From Clarireedia homoeocarpa (Eukaryota > Ascomycota > Leotiomycetes > Helotiales > Rutstroemiaceae): DNA of 57,233 nt. Below, piece by piece: positions 48,601 through 57,233 of the stretch. Made by a program: the position numbers and the translations under genes. The stretch spans positions 1-57,233 of the forward strand of contig LNKV01000079.1 in assembly GCA_001465935.1 (NCBI GenBank), written 5' to 3'. Each line of letters opens with the position of its first letter. The first letter of the stretch is position 1. The notes beneath the pieces are model-generated. The model searched no databases. It had not been told where the DNA came from and worked only from the letters and a program-made list of their open reading frames with translations.

Positions 48601-50880
48601 TTATCCCCTCGAGTTGTATTATCCAGACTCGAGTCTTCTAGTATAATATCCTTTATTTGTAATATAGTATACTATAGCTTTTCAGTTATAAGAAACTCGC
48701 GATTTTTATTATCTTCTTTATTATTCTTTTTATTATTATCGTTATAAATAGTAGTAGTCTCTACTCGGTTTCCTACAAGTTAGTTACTATTACTAAAAGC
48801 TGAAGACTTTGAAATATACCCCGAATTTCCAACTTATAATTTAAGTCTTCTTTAACTAGTATTACTATAATTACTATTTATCAGATATCGTTAATTAGTA
48901 TATTGTTTGGCTTGATATATTAAATCTTATTAAGAATACTAGATTGTTTCTGTACAAGTATATATTAGGTAGTTATATATTTATATTATAGAATAGTAGG
49001 TATATAATAATAAAGGATAGGATTAAAAGTAGCTATCTTGAATATATAGAAATAATTGATAATATTAAGGAAATTCTCTATTATATAAATTATATAACTA
49101 GACTATAAAAAGATAATAGAAACAAGGAAATCGGAAAGGTTATAAAGACTTTATATTATTTTCGTAGAATAAAACTATATTTTACGATTTACTATATACT
49201 CTTACTATACTATTATTCCCTCTTTTGCAACTTCCTTATTATTAAAAATACTCTAGTATTGATTTATTATTTGTACTATAAAAATATACTTTATAACTAT
49301 AAAGTATCGTTAATCCTATATTCTTATATCAAAGTAGCAACTATTACTACTCTCTTTTATAATACTATTAGCCGATCTTAGTAGTATTTCTCGATTATCG
49401 AAGATCCCGCGAATTTATATTATAAGATTCTCTATCTTAACTTTAAAGTATATAGACTAAGTCTAAAAGACTTTCCTTTTATAAAAATAAAGTTATACAA
49501 TTGTAAATAACTGTATATCTACTCTAGTAACAATATATACTATCTTATTAAAAATAGTATATAAAGTTAAAAGTTCTTTTATAAATTCCTATACTATACT
49601 TCTAATATAGCTATAACTCTAATAGAACTTCTTATAAGATCGTATAATCTACCTACTTATAACTACTTATATCTCTTTCTACTTATAACTTAGTTTTTAT
49701 ACTACTAGTATTTTATATTCGATTATTAGGAAGCTTAATCGAAACTCTAATAATATAATCTATAATCTATTATAGTTATATTAGTAGAAATCGGCCTTTC
49801 TTACTATAAATCAGACTAGGTCGAAGTATATAATATATATTACTATCTTTATAAAAGGAAATTACTAAACTTCCTTTTATTGATATATAATTGATCTATA
49901 ATACAAATAGGTAGTAACTACTTATATTATCGCGAAGTATTTTTATTATTAGTTATATCGCAGTATAATAAAAGTAAAGCTAAAATATAGCTATTATAAT
50001 TAGAATCACTAAGAGGTATAGTTGTAAGGTTTATAATAATATAATAGTAAGAAGAGGAGACTAAACTTAGTTTATACTTATATATTAATAAATATAATAT
50101 AATAGGAAAAAGGAATCGTTATTATAATAATCAAGAGTATCGAGCTTAGAGTAGTAAATTATAAATACTAGAACTTCTTCCAAGGTTATATAACCTATTC
50201 CCTTATAAATATTTATATCTTCTTACCTACTTGTAACCTGATACTTAGACTATCGATATTTCGTATTCGAGAATAAGTAAGGATACTTGATAGGAATAAG
50301 CCTTTTTTATTATAAATCAGTTTAGATTAAAATATATAATTTATACTATTATTTTATAATATAGAAAACTTACTAGGATCTGTCTTTCGATATATTATTT
50401 ATTCGCGGTCTAGCAATTATACTACTATAAGGTATTTTTTCGATTAGCTAAATCTCAATATATAAATATAAAGATAAAAGGAAAATATTTATAAATAGAG
50501 TTACTAAAAAGTAATATTATAAAAGTTATAATAGTATAATATTGGGAGGAAGTAATTAAACTGAATTCTATATATATATTTTAATTAATAGAGTAAATTT
50601 AAAAGTAACAATCGATATTACAATTAGTGAAATATATCGAGTTCAAAGAAGTAAACTAGGAATTCCGACTTTAGATATATTATATCCTCGAGGTTTTCAA
50701 CTACAGTAAGGCCGATATATAGAGTATTCGAAGTAGGTTTATATAGAAGGGGTCGATAGTATATAATAGAGTATAACGAAGTCGAATAAGCAAGTAAATA
50801 AAGGTTAGAAGAGAATTGAAAAAGATAATAGTCAAGAAGAGAAGGACGCGCGATTTTTATAGATGTTGAAAGTGGTAGCC

Positions 50881-50940
50881 AGCTTGTATACACGCTTTGC
50901 CTAATGCGGCGGCCGCTAAACTCGGGGGGGCTAGCACCGC
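50881..50940. other. GC-rich junction between two AT-rich classes
   Basis: A short stretch containing gcggcggccgct and ctcgggggggctagcaccgc separates the ordinary RIP block from the extremely AT-rich block. It may be the terminus of an inserted element. No matching sequence was found at the other side (about 52,390). Confidence 0.4.
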
Positions 50941-52390
50941 GACTGAGATTATAAAATATATATATTATTAAAAGATATTTAAAAGATAATATTATATATC
51001 GATAATATCAAAATAGATCTATTTCTACTATTTAAAGAATTTTTAAAAAAGAGATTTAAAAGTAAAAAAAAATTAATTATTAATATTATTTAGATAACTA
51101 TTAATATAGTTAAAAAAATAAATAAGTTATTAATAATATAACGAGACTACTAGTTAAAATACTAAATAACTTTAAAATTAATAATTATAAAATTAAGAGA
51201 ATTATAAAGATCTGAAGATTTATATATAGAAAGAGATTATATATTTAATTATATATATACTAATATATATTTATNTTTATATATAAAAAGAGATTATATA
51301 TTTAATTATATATATATTAATATATATTTATATATATTTAATATCTAACTTATTTTTAAAAAGATTATATTCTTATATAATATCGTGATAATTTAATTAG
51401 AATTATTATAAATATCTTATAATATCTTTTAAAATAATATTATATTAATAATTAGTTTTTTAAATAAATTATAAAAATAAATAAAGTTAATAAATAAAGT
51501 TAGTTTCTAAAAATTTTATTTTTATTTAAATAATATAATATAAAAAATTTATATAAAAATAACTTTATAATATATAATAATAGAATTTAATAAATAAAAA
51601 TTAATTATATATAATATTATAAAATAAAATAAATTATATTAAAATATATCTAATTTATATCAAAATTAATTTATATTCTTTATATTTAAATCTAATTTAT
51701 ATTAAAGTATAATTTATATTAAAATTAATTTATATTAAATTCTAGTTTATATTTAAATTTAATTTATAATATATTTAATTTATATTAAAATATAATTTAT
51801 ATTTTTAAGTTTTATTTATTATATTATATTTATTATTATTTTAAAAACTCTTTTATAATTTTTTATAATTTTTTATTATTATATTTAATTTATTTTTTTA
51901 ATATTAATAAAAATCTTTAATTTTTAATTTATTATTTTTTATTTTATTTATAGTAATAATAATCTTTAAATTTTAAATTTTTTTTTATTTTAAAAATATT
52001 ATTAAAGATTTTATAATTTTAAAAATTTTAATAATCTTTTTAAAAAAGTTTTTTATATATATAAATTTATAATAAAATTTATATAAATATTATAATTTAT
52101 AATAATATTTAATTATAATTAATTAAATAAAATAAAAATATTTTAAAAATTATATTTATAAATATTTCAAATTATTATCTTAAGAATCTAACCGAATATT
52201 ATTAATAGTAATAAATATTAATACAATCTAGTTCAATAATATAAAGAAGTTATTTAAATATTGACTTACTATTATATACTCTACAAGCCTTTTTAATAAA
52301 ATTAGTAGGTATATTACCGGCTTCTATTTTCTCTAAAGACAACTATACTTACAATAAATAGAATTATATAATTTATATAGTAGTTGTTTA
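50941..52390. other. Extremely AT-rich block, class 2
   Basis: Almost pure A/T with hardly any CpG or CpA; the few remaining C are mostly in TCT, ACT or CTA contexts. This differs from the other RIP blocks, which keep CpG. At about 51,640-51,800 there is an irregular repeat of taatttatattaaa words with a spacing of roughly 15-18 bp, a probable decayed minisatellite. No gene. Confidence 0.75.
51219..51331. repeat. 56-bp duplication around a single N
   Basis: Bases 51,219-51,274 and 51,276-51,331 are near-identical (two transitions) and separated by the only ambiguous base in the window, N at 51,275. This looks like two contig ends or a collapsed tandem repeat joined by the assembler rather than biology. 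Confidence 0.75.
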
Positions 52391-52717
52391 ATATAATGAG
52401 ATACGCCGTTTACGAGAGTATTTCCTGTCGGCGTCTGTCTTTCCTAGTCTTGTCAGATATGTAAAACTTCAAATCTTGCCCTCAAAACTCTGATTGTAGT
52501 TTCTAACAAATATCAAATTCTCTCGCCAACCCAAAGGGAAGAGAGGGAAATAAGACTGCGGCCTGCAGTTCCACGACGTTGGACCTTCAGAACTTGGTTG
52601 ACAATTACACGAGTGCGACCGCGAGCAAATCCATCTTCAAGACTGATCGATTATATCGAATTCTATCCAAATCTTTACTTTTGATAACCTCCAAAAGAAA
52701 TCAATATATTCTACCCC

Positions 52718-54231
52718 TCAGAAACTAGCCAGTAACCTAGGCAACATCCACTGATCATTAAACTCCCAAAGAATAGTCGTAAACGGTCCCGTCCAACTTC
52801 TTCCAGTATAAAACGTGCTCCTCTGCCCCTGCAACGCATACAGCTTCGCATAAAAACCATCCCTAACCACCTGTGCTGGAATCGCCTGCTTCGTTGTCGT
52901 ATGTTCCTCAAACGCCCTGACCGTCAAATTCGCACCTTGCGGGATATCTCCCGCAATTTGGAGTGTCCAGAAAGTATTATTTGTCAATTGCAGTGCGAGA
53001 GGCAGTGTATAGTTTTCCGTGCCGGTGAGGACGATGCGGAAATTCGTGTCCCCGAGAAATTGGTAGCGGACGACGAAAGGAGGGGTAGGGAAGGCGAGAT
53101 AGTTTGCAGGCACGGCAGCAGAGGGGATGTTGACTAGGGAGCCATTGATGGGCAGGGATGGACTGGTTGCGATGCCGCAGTAGTCGTGTGCGAGACCCCA
53201 GGTGCTGAAGACTTCTTGCTCGGCCGGAGAGAGATTTAGTGGTGCGGTGTTTTCTGCGCTCAGGGCGAAGGAGACGAGGAGTTTCTTGGCGATTATGATG
53301 GTTTGTTCTCCTTTCTCGTTGCAAACGAGAAGCTGCACGCCGCTGGCGGTGCGGTTTGAACTGATGACGGTGGTGTTGTACAGAACGTCGGTTCCGAGCA
53401 GAACGCCGATGCGGTCGTAGAGATCTTGATTCCGGTGAGTGTTTGGGACTCGAGAGCCTATTATACCAAGTAAGGCGCGCGTCATGGGCGCGTTGAATTC
53501 TTGCATCATGAAGAGTAGGAGCTCGTCGCCCATGTTCCCGAGCCCGAAGCCGGTGACTTGATACAAGATGGGAAGACAGGCATGCAAGTCGTATTTCTCA
53601 ACTATGTCTGAGAACTTGGTGAGGAGTTCGTCGGGTACTTCTGTGGGGAAGTTCTCGTAGGAGGGGAGTAGCATGTTTTCATATTTTTCAGTAAGGTTGA
53701 GATACCGTTCTAGTGCCCCTGTCACATTTGCTGAAGCTGGAGCTTGATATCCGACAAGAGGTTCCCCGGACACGAAGTCGATGTTGGTGGTGTTTAGCTT
53801 GATTGATGTGGGATTGACCAGCGTGAGGTTGAAACGTGCAAAGAAGGCCGTGTCATTGCCATACTGGGTGTAAGAATTGACGCCGTAGTCGTATGGATTG
53901 CCAGTGACAGGATCTATGTATGTCTCAACATGACCTCCCTGCAGAGGTATTAATTCCGTGTTTAAAAAGACCTCGAAATAGGAGACAAAGGGATAAAACA
54001 CAGGTCTAGGGCGAGGATCATGAAGAACGAAAGAGGAAGTACCAGATTATATTGCTTCTCGACAATGATGATGCTTTTATTATAGTCTTCCCGAAGTCTC
54101 ACGGCCGCATGCGCACCAGAGGCTCCTCCGCCGAGGATGGCCACATCTTTATAAATCGTACGCAGAGCAGTAGCGGCAGTGAATGTGATGAAGGATATTA
54201 TGCAGACGAGCAGATTCTTGGAAATCTTCAT
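52718..54231 (-). CDS. Secreted FAD-dependent oxidoreductase, beta-cyclopiazonate dehydrogenase-like
   Basis: Two exons on the minus strand: 54,231-54,043 and 53,938-52,718, giving 469 aa. The 104-nt intron (donor GTACTT, acceptor CTGCAG) joins E-K-Q-Y-N-L to G-G-H-V in phase 0 and restores the usual flavoprotein sequence. Residues 1-22 form a hydrophobic signal peptide. The dinucleotide-binding motif is G-G-G-A-S-G (34-39), with the ribose-binding Glu at 58 (I-I-V-E-K). Many N-x-S/T sites fit a secreted glycoprotein. The family resembles the monoamine-oxidase-like fungal flavoproteins annotated as beta-cyclopiazonate dehydrogenase, which oxidise small molecules with FAD. The C-terminus keeps T-G-R-S-W-T-G-P-F-T. 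Length is normal and no stop is present. No other biosynthetic gene is nearby, so the substrate cannot be inferred. A separate ATG at 54,001 inside the intron is not used in this model. Confidence 0.85.
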
Positions 54232-54848
54232 GGCGGCCGTCGTGTCTTTCGTCTCAATTCAAAAGAGAATGGACGAAGCTAATGCTTTCATTCAGACTGA
54301 ACGCGTTGTTCTAGAAAACGTAAAACATTCCCAAAAATTACATTTTAAGAGGGCCTGCCGGCTGTATTTACATGATCAGAGCGAGCACCTGGGGTTAGGG
54401 ACTGATTTCGTAAACAAAATGAAGAAGGAGAGCAAGAGTCCTAGTAATTCTTAAGATAAATTTAATGAAATTACTTTCGCCTGGCTCTTCAGGGACTCTG
54501 GCGAGGAACCGTCTTTTTATAGGTATTTGGTCCCAGACAAGATGTCAGGAGGAAAATGAGGGGGCCGTGAGGAGTCGGGGCAGTAATGCGGGGTAGCCGG
54601 GTATTGATACCCCGAGGGCACAACAATAGGAAAAGTATAGCTCTGGCAAAATGAGATAGGCAACAATCCCTATCATCACACAAGAAGTACTATTATAGTT
54701 TACTCGCTTCTCTTTCTATATATATAACTAAGTATTATTATTAGCTCTATTATATATATATTAGGGGTGTTAACGCGATACGATCCGCGGAGCGGACATT
54801 GATACGATCATCCATGCGCCATCATCAAGCTTCAATTGTAGCTTCATC
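54232..54848. promoter_or_regulatory. Divergent intergenic region of flavoprotein and HET gene
   Basis: 617 bp separate the two divergent start codons. It contains a 7-bp arm hairpin, cggggta (54,589-54,595) and taccccg (54,608-54,614), and a TA-rich tract at about 54,712-54,765 close to the HET start. The plus-strand frame 54,179-54,454 overlaps the flavoprotein 5' end in antisense and shows no family features. No specific regulator site could be assigned. Confidence 0.5.
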
Positions 54849-55532
54849 ATGCCAGACTATGTTTACCGCAGACTCAACGCAGATGCGAACGAGATTCGTC
54901 TCCTCACATTACTACCTGGGGGATCGGTCAGTCCCATTCAGATCCACATTGAGCACGCCACCCTTATCGCACTGCCGACGCCACGAACCGAGAGACTTGA
55001 CTTTCGTGCACTCCAGAGAACTCTTCCTCCTGGCAAGACAGCACACGAGACGCCCGAAGGTCGCTATTTCTTCGGAGACCGCAAGTTCTTCATGAAGTTC
55101 TGGGACCACCCCAAGCAAGACTTCCCCAGGGCCAAATACGCCCAATATGCCATCGAGGGATCGGTTGCTGAAATAGATTATGAAGCTCTGAGCTATGAGT
55201 GGGGAGGCGTGAATGAGAAAACAAACCACACAATCTCCGTTATCGACCCAGACAAAGCACTTGGTGAAGGGGTATCGAGTCTGAGCATTCGCGAGAATCT
55301 TTTCCACGCTCTAAAGCACCTCAGATACGTGGACAAGTGTCGTCGATTATGGGTCGACGCAATATGCATCAACCAGGAGGACTTACAAGAGCGAGGACGG
55401 GAAATCACGAAGATGGCTAGGATATTCAGTCTTGCTTACAGGACAATCGTGTGGCTTGGACGCGCTTCGAAGGACTCTGATCTGGCCATTGAGACGATTA
55501 AGTTGTGGGCATCGTGGTACAGTCGCCTCTGA
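54849..55532 (+). CDS. HET-domain protein, 3'-truncated
   Basis: The frame starts at ATG 54,849 and ends at TGA 55,530-55,532 after 227 aa. HET-domain hallmarks are in order: Y-E-A-L-S-Y-E-W-G (111-119), L-S-I-R-E-N-L-F-H-A-L-K-H-L-R (145-159), L-W-V-D-A-I-C-I-N-Q (167-176) and R-x-x-E-I-x-K-M-A-R-I-F, then I-V-W-L-G (200-204). The HET domain mediates heterokaryon-incompatibility cell death in filamentous ascomycetes. Family members are usually 500-800 aa, so this one keeps only the N-terminal HET domain. The break falls where the sequence changes to the extremely AT-rich block (from about 55,560), which points to an insertion or rearrangement. A spliced continuation beyond the window cannot be excluded. 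Confidence 0.85.
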   Translation: MPDYVYRRLNADANEIRLLTLLPGGSVSPIQIHIEHATLIALPTPRTERLDFRALQRTLPPGKTAHETPEGRYFFGDRKFFMKFWDHPKQDFPRAKYAQYAIEGSVAEIDYEALSYEWGGVNEKTNHTISVIDPDKALGEGVSSLSIRENLFHALKHLRYVDKCRRLWVDAICINQEDLQERGREITKMARIFSLAYRTIVWLGRASKDSDLAIETIKLWASWYSRL

Positions 55533-55559
55533 TAAGTGTTCGCGTAAATTACCCTTTTA

Positions 55560-57233
55560 AGAAGGCGGGGTTCGATATACTATTATATAATTATTTAATT
55601 CTTTTAAATTACTTATATTATTTTTCTTTATTAAAATAACACGAAATAAACTATAAATCTTATATAAATTAAAGAGAGTAGTCTTTTAATAAATAATAAA
55701 CTATTTAAATATAATATAAAGTTAATTATTTAATAATTAATATTATTTATTAAAAGAATATATTTTCTTTTTTAATTTATTTAATAATTAATTAGAGATT
55801 ATAATGAAATAAAGATATTTTTAAAAATTTATTATATTTTAGAATATTTATAATCTTTTTAATTTAATTTAAAAAAATATTAGTTTATTATATAATAAAG
55901 AATTTAAAAAAAAGTTTTTAATTATTTAAAACTTTTTTTATAATAATTATATCTAAATAAATTATATAATATATTAGTTTAATTAAAATATTTTTCTATA
56001 AAATATTATTTTATATAAATTTTAAAACTATTTAAATTATATAAAATACTTCTTTTTTATATTTAATTTTTATTTTATAATTAATAATTTTAAAATATAT
56101 TTAAATCTATTTTATAAATATATTATTATATTATTATTAACTCTTTTATATTTATATTCTAATATTTTTATTTTATTAAAAACTAATTTTAAATATTTAA
56201 TAAAAGAAAGATATTAATATATAAATTATATTTAAAAGTAATTAATCTTTCTTTAATTTTATAAAATTTATATAATAGTTAATACTTTATTATTTATATA
56301 AAGTAATAATAAAAATTAAAATAAAATATCTAAATTATATATAATTATTTCTATTAAAGAGATAATTATAAAGAAATATTATTATATATTAAAATTTTAT
56401 TTTAGTTTTTTTAAATTAAAAAAAATCTTATTAATAATTATATTAAAGTTAATTAATAAATTAAAATATAATAAAAACTAGATTATAATTTTTAAACTAA
56501 ATATTTATATAAAGTAAATTAGTATTTAAATATTAATATTCGAAAATTTATTAAAGTTACTTTATATATTAATATTTATAATCGATTAGAATAATAATTA
56601 CTTTTATTTTTTTTAACTTATATAATTTATTTAAATCTTATTAAAATTTTTAATTATCTCTTTCTTTTCTTAAATTAAATAATTATATTAATTTATTTCT
56701 TTTAATTATAACTTTATATTTATAATTTTATTTATATTATTCTAATTTATTTTATATTCTTTTATTTTCTAAATTTAAATAATTTTTTAAATTAATATTT
56801 TATTATAAATTATAAAAAATCTTTTATTTTTAAATAGTTTTGATTTGAAATTATTTTTTTTAAATATTATTTTTAAACTTTTATTTACTATTTATTTTAT
56901 TATTTTACTTTTTTAATAATAATAAAATAATTAATTATTAATAACTTAGTATTTAAATTAAAATATTTAAATAATAATTTAAAACTTTTTATTTTAATAA
57001 TATTTTTCTTTATTTCTTTTATTTTTATTTAATATTTAAATAATTTAAATTATAAAACTTAGATAAATTTAATAATTCTTATTTTAATATTTAGTTATTT
57101 ATTATTAAAGTTAAATTTCAAATTAATAATAAAACTATAAAAAACAATATTATTTAATTTTATTATATCTTCTTAAATTTTAAATTTTATTTTTTATTAA
57201 TAAATTCTTTTTTAATTATAAAGATATTCTTAA
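55560..57233. other. Extremely AT-rich block, class 2, to window end
   Basis: Same near-pure A/T composition as 50,941-52,390, with virtually no CpG. No gene or recognisable motif. The 5' edge (55,530-55,580, with gtgttcgcgtaaattaccctt and aaggcggggttcg) keeps some G+C and may be an element terminus that interrupted the HET gene. Confidence 0.7.

Larger units (their letters stand above)
30352..50880. other. 20-kb RIP-degraded AT-rich block
   Basis: No intact gene. Composition is TpA-rich and CpA-poor with CpG retained. Open frames are short and unsupported (for example minus 41,688-41,933, plus 47,735-47,929, minus 50,624-50,893). Recognisable contents are a 72-bp coding repeat (31,987-32,202), a RIP copy of the F-box-like fragment (34,610-34,790), coding ghosts at 37,135-37,430 and 44,887-45,643, and arrays at 40,246 and 43,711. 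The remainder is probably decayed transposons and duplicated genes, but I could not identify reverse transcriptase or transposase motifs. Confidence 0.75.

Noticed and set aside
30352..50880. Intact LTR or DNA transposons in the large AT-rich block
   Set aside because: I looked for reverse transcriptase, integrase and transposase motifs in the readable frames and recognised none. Decayed copies may exist but cannot be supported by eye.
50941..52390. Mitochondrial DNA insertion
   Set aside because: Near-pure A/T fits, but no mitochondrial gene, tRNA or GC cluster is visible, and a similar block occurs at the window end.
52901..53420. Frames inside the flavoprotein gene on both strands
   Set aside because: Out-of-frame or antisense shadows of a well-supported coding sequence.
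53962..54231. Separate 89-aa protein upstream of the flavoprotein
   Set aside because: Splicing at 54,042/53,939 joins it in phase to the downstream frame and restores the flavoprotein motif G-G-H-V.
54179..54454. 91-aa plus-strand frame
   Set aside because: It overlaps the flavoprotein 5' end in antisense and lies in its upstream region. No domain.

Overview
The window starts at a chromosome end. It opens with the telomere repeat CCCTAA (TTAGGG on the other strand) and continues into a subtelomere of a filamentous ascomycete (Pezizomycotina). That assignment rests on the TTAGGG telomere, short introns (46-104 nt) with GT...AG ends, families typical of these fungi (FunK1 kinase, HET domain, patatin-like phospholipase, secreted flavoprotein) and large AT-rich blocks that carry the marks of repeat-induced point mutation (RIP): many TpA, few CpA/TpG, and reading frames broken almost only by TAG and TAA. 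I cannot name the species; Leotiomycetes is a guess from family content.

Layout: telomere 1-58; RIP block about 59-8,500 with a 19-bp array and decayed coding frames; GC-normal island about 8,640-11,100 with inverted-repeat elements and a broken gene related to FunK1 N-termini; RIP block 11,200-16,900; a multi-pass membrane protein pseudogene 16,863-19,226 whose 5' half is riddled with stops and whose 3' half is clean; non-coding island 19,227-20,520; a RIP-killed FunK1 kinase 20,690-23,760; a purine-rich 18-bp tandem array 24,255-25,510; a LINE remnant 25,637-26,290; the best-preserved island, 26,461-30,006, with an intact five-exon patatin-like phospholipase and a small three-exon protein with SUMO-interacting-type motifs; a 247-bp miniature transposon that straddles the island edge (30,105-30,351); a 20-kb RIP block to about 50,880 with several decayed genes and arrays; an extremely AT-rich block 50,940-52,390 (one N base, in a duplicated sequence); a second gene island 52,400-55,550 with a secreted FAD-dependent oxidoreductase and a divergent, truncated HET gene; and a second extremely AT-rich block to the end.

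Only three genes look able to make a full product: the patatin (600 aa), the SIM-motif protein (215 aa) and the flavoprotein (469 aa). Patatin, HET and FunK1 families recur in fungal self/non-self recognition and subtelomeric gene sets, but no operon-like partnership can be shown here. The clearest story is genomic: duplicated subtelomeric genes destroyed by RIP, with a few islands surviving and visible RIP borders running through a gene and through a transposon.
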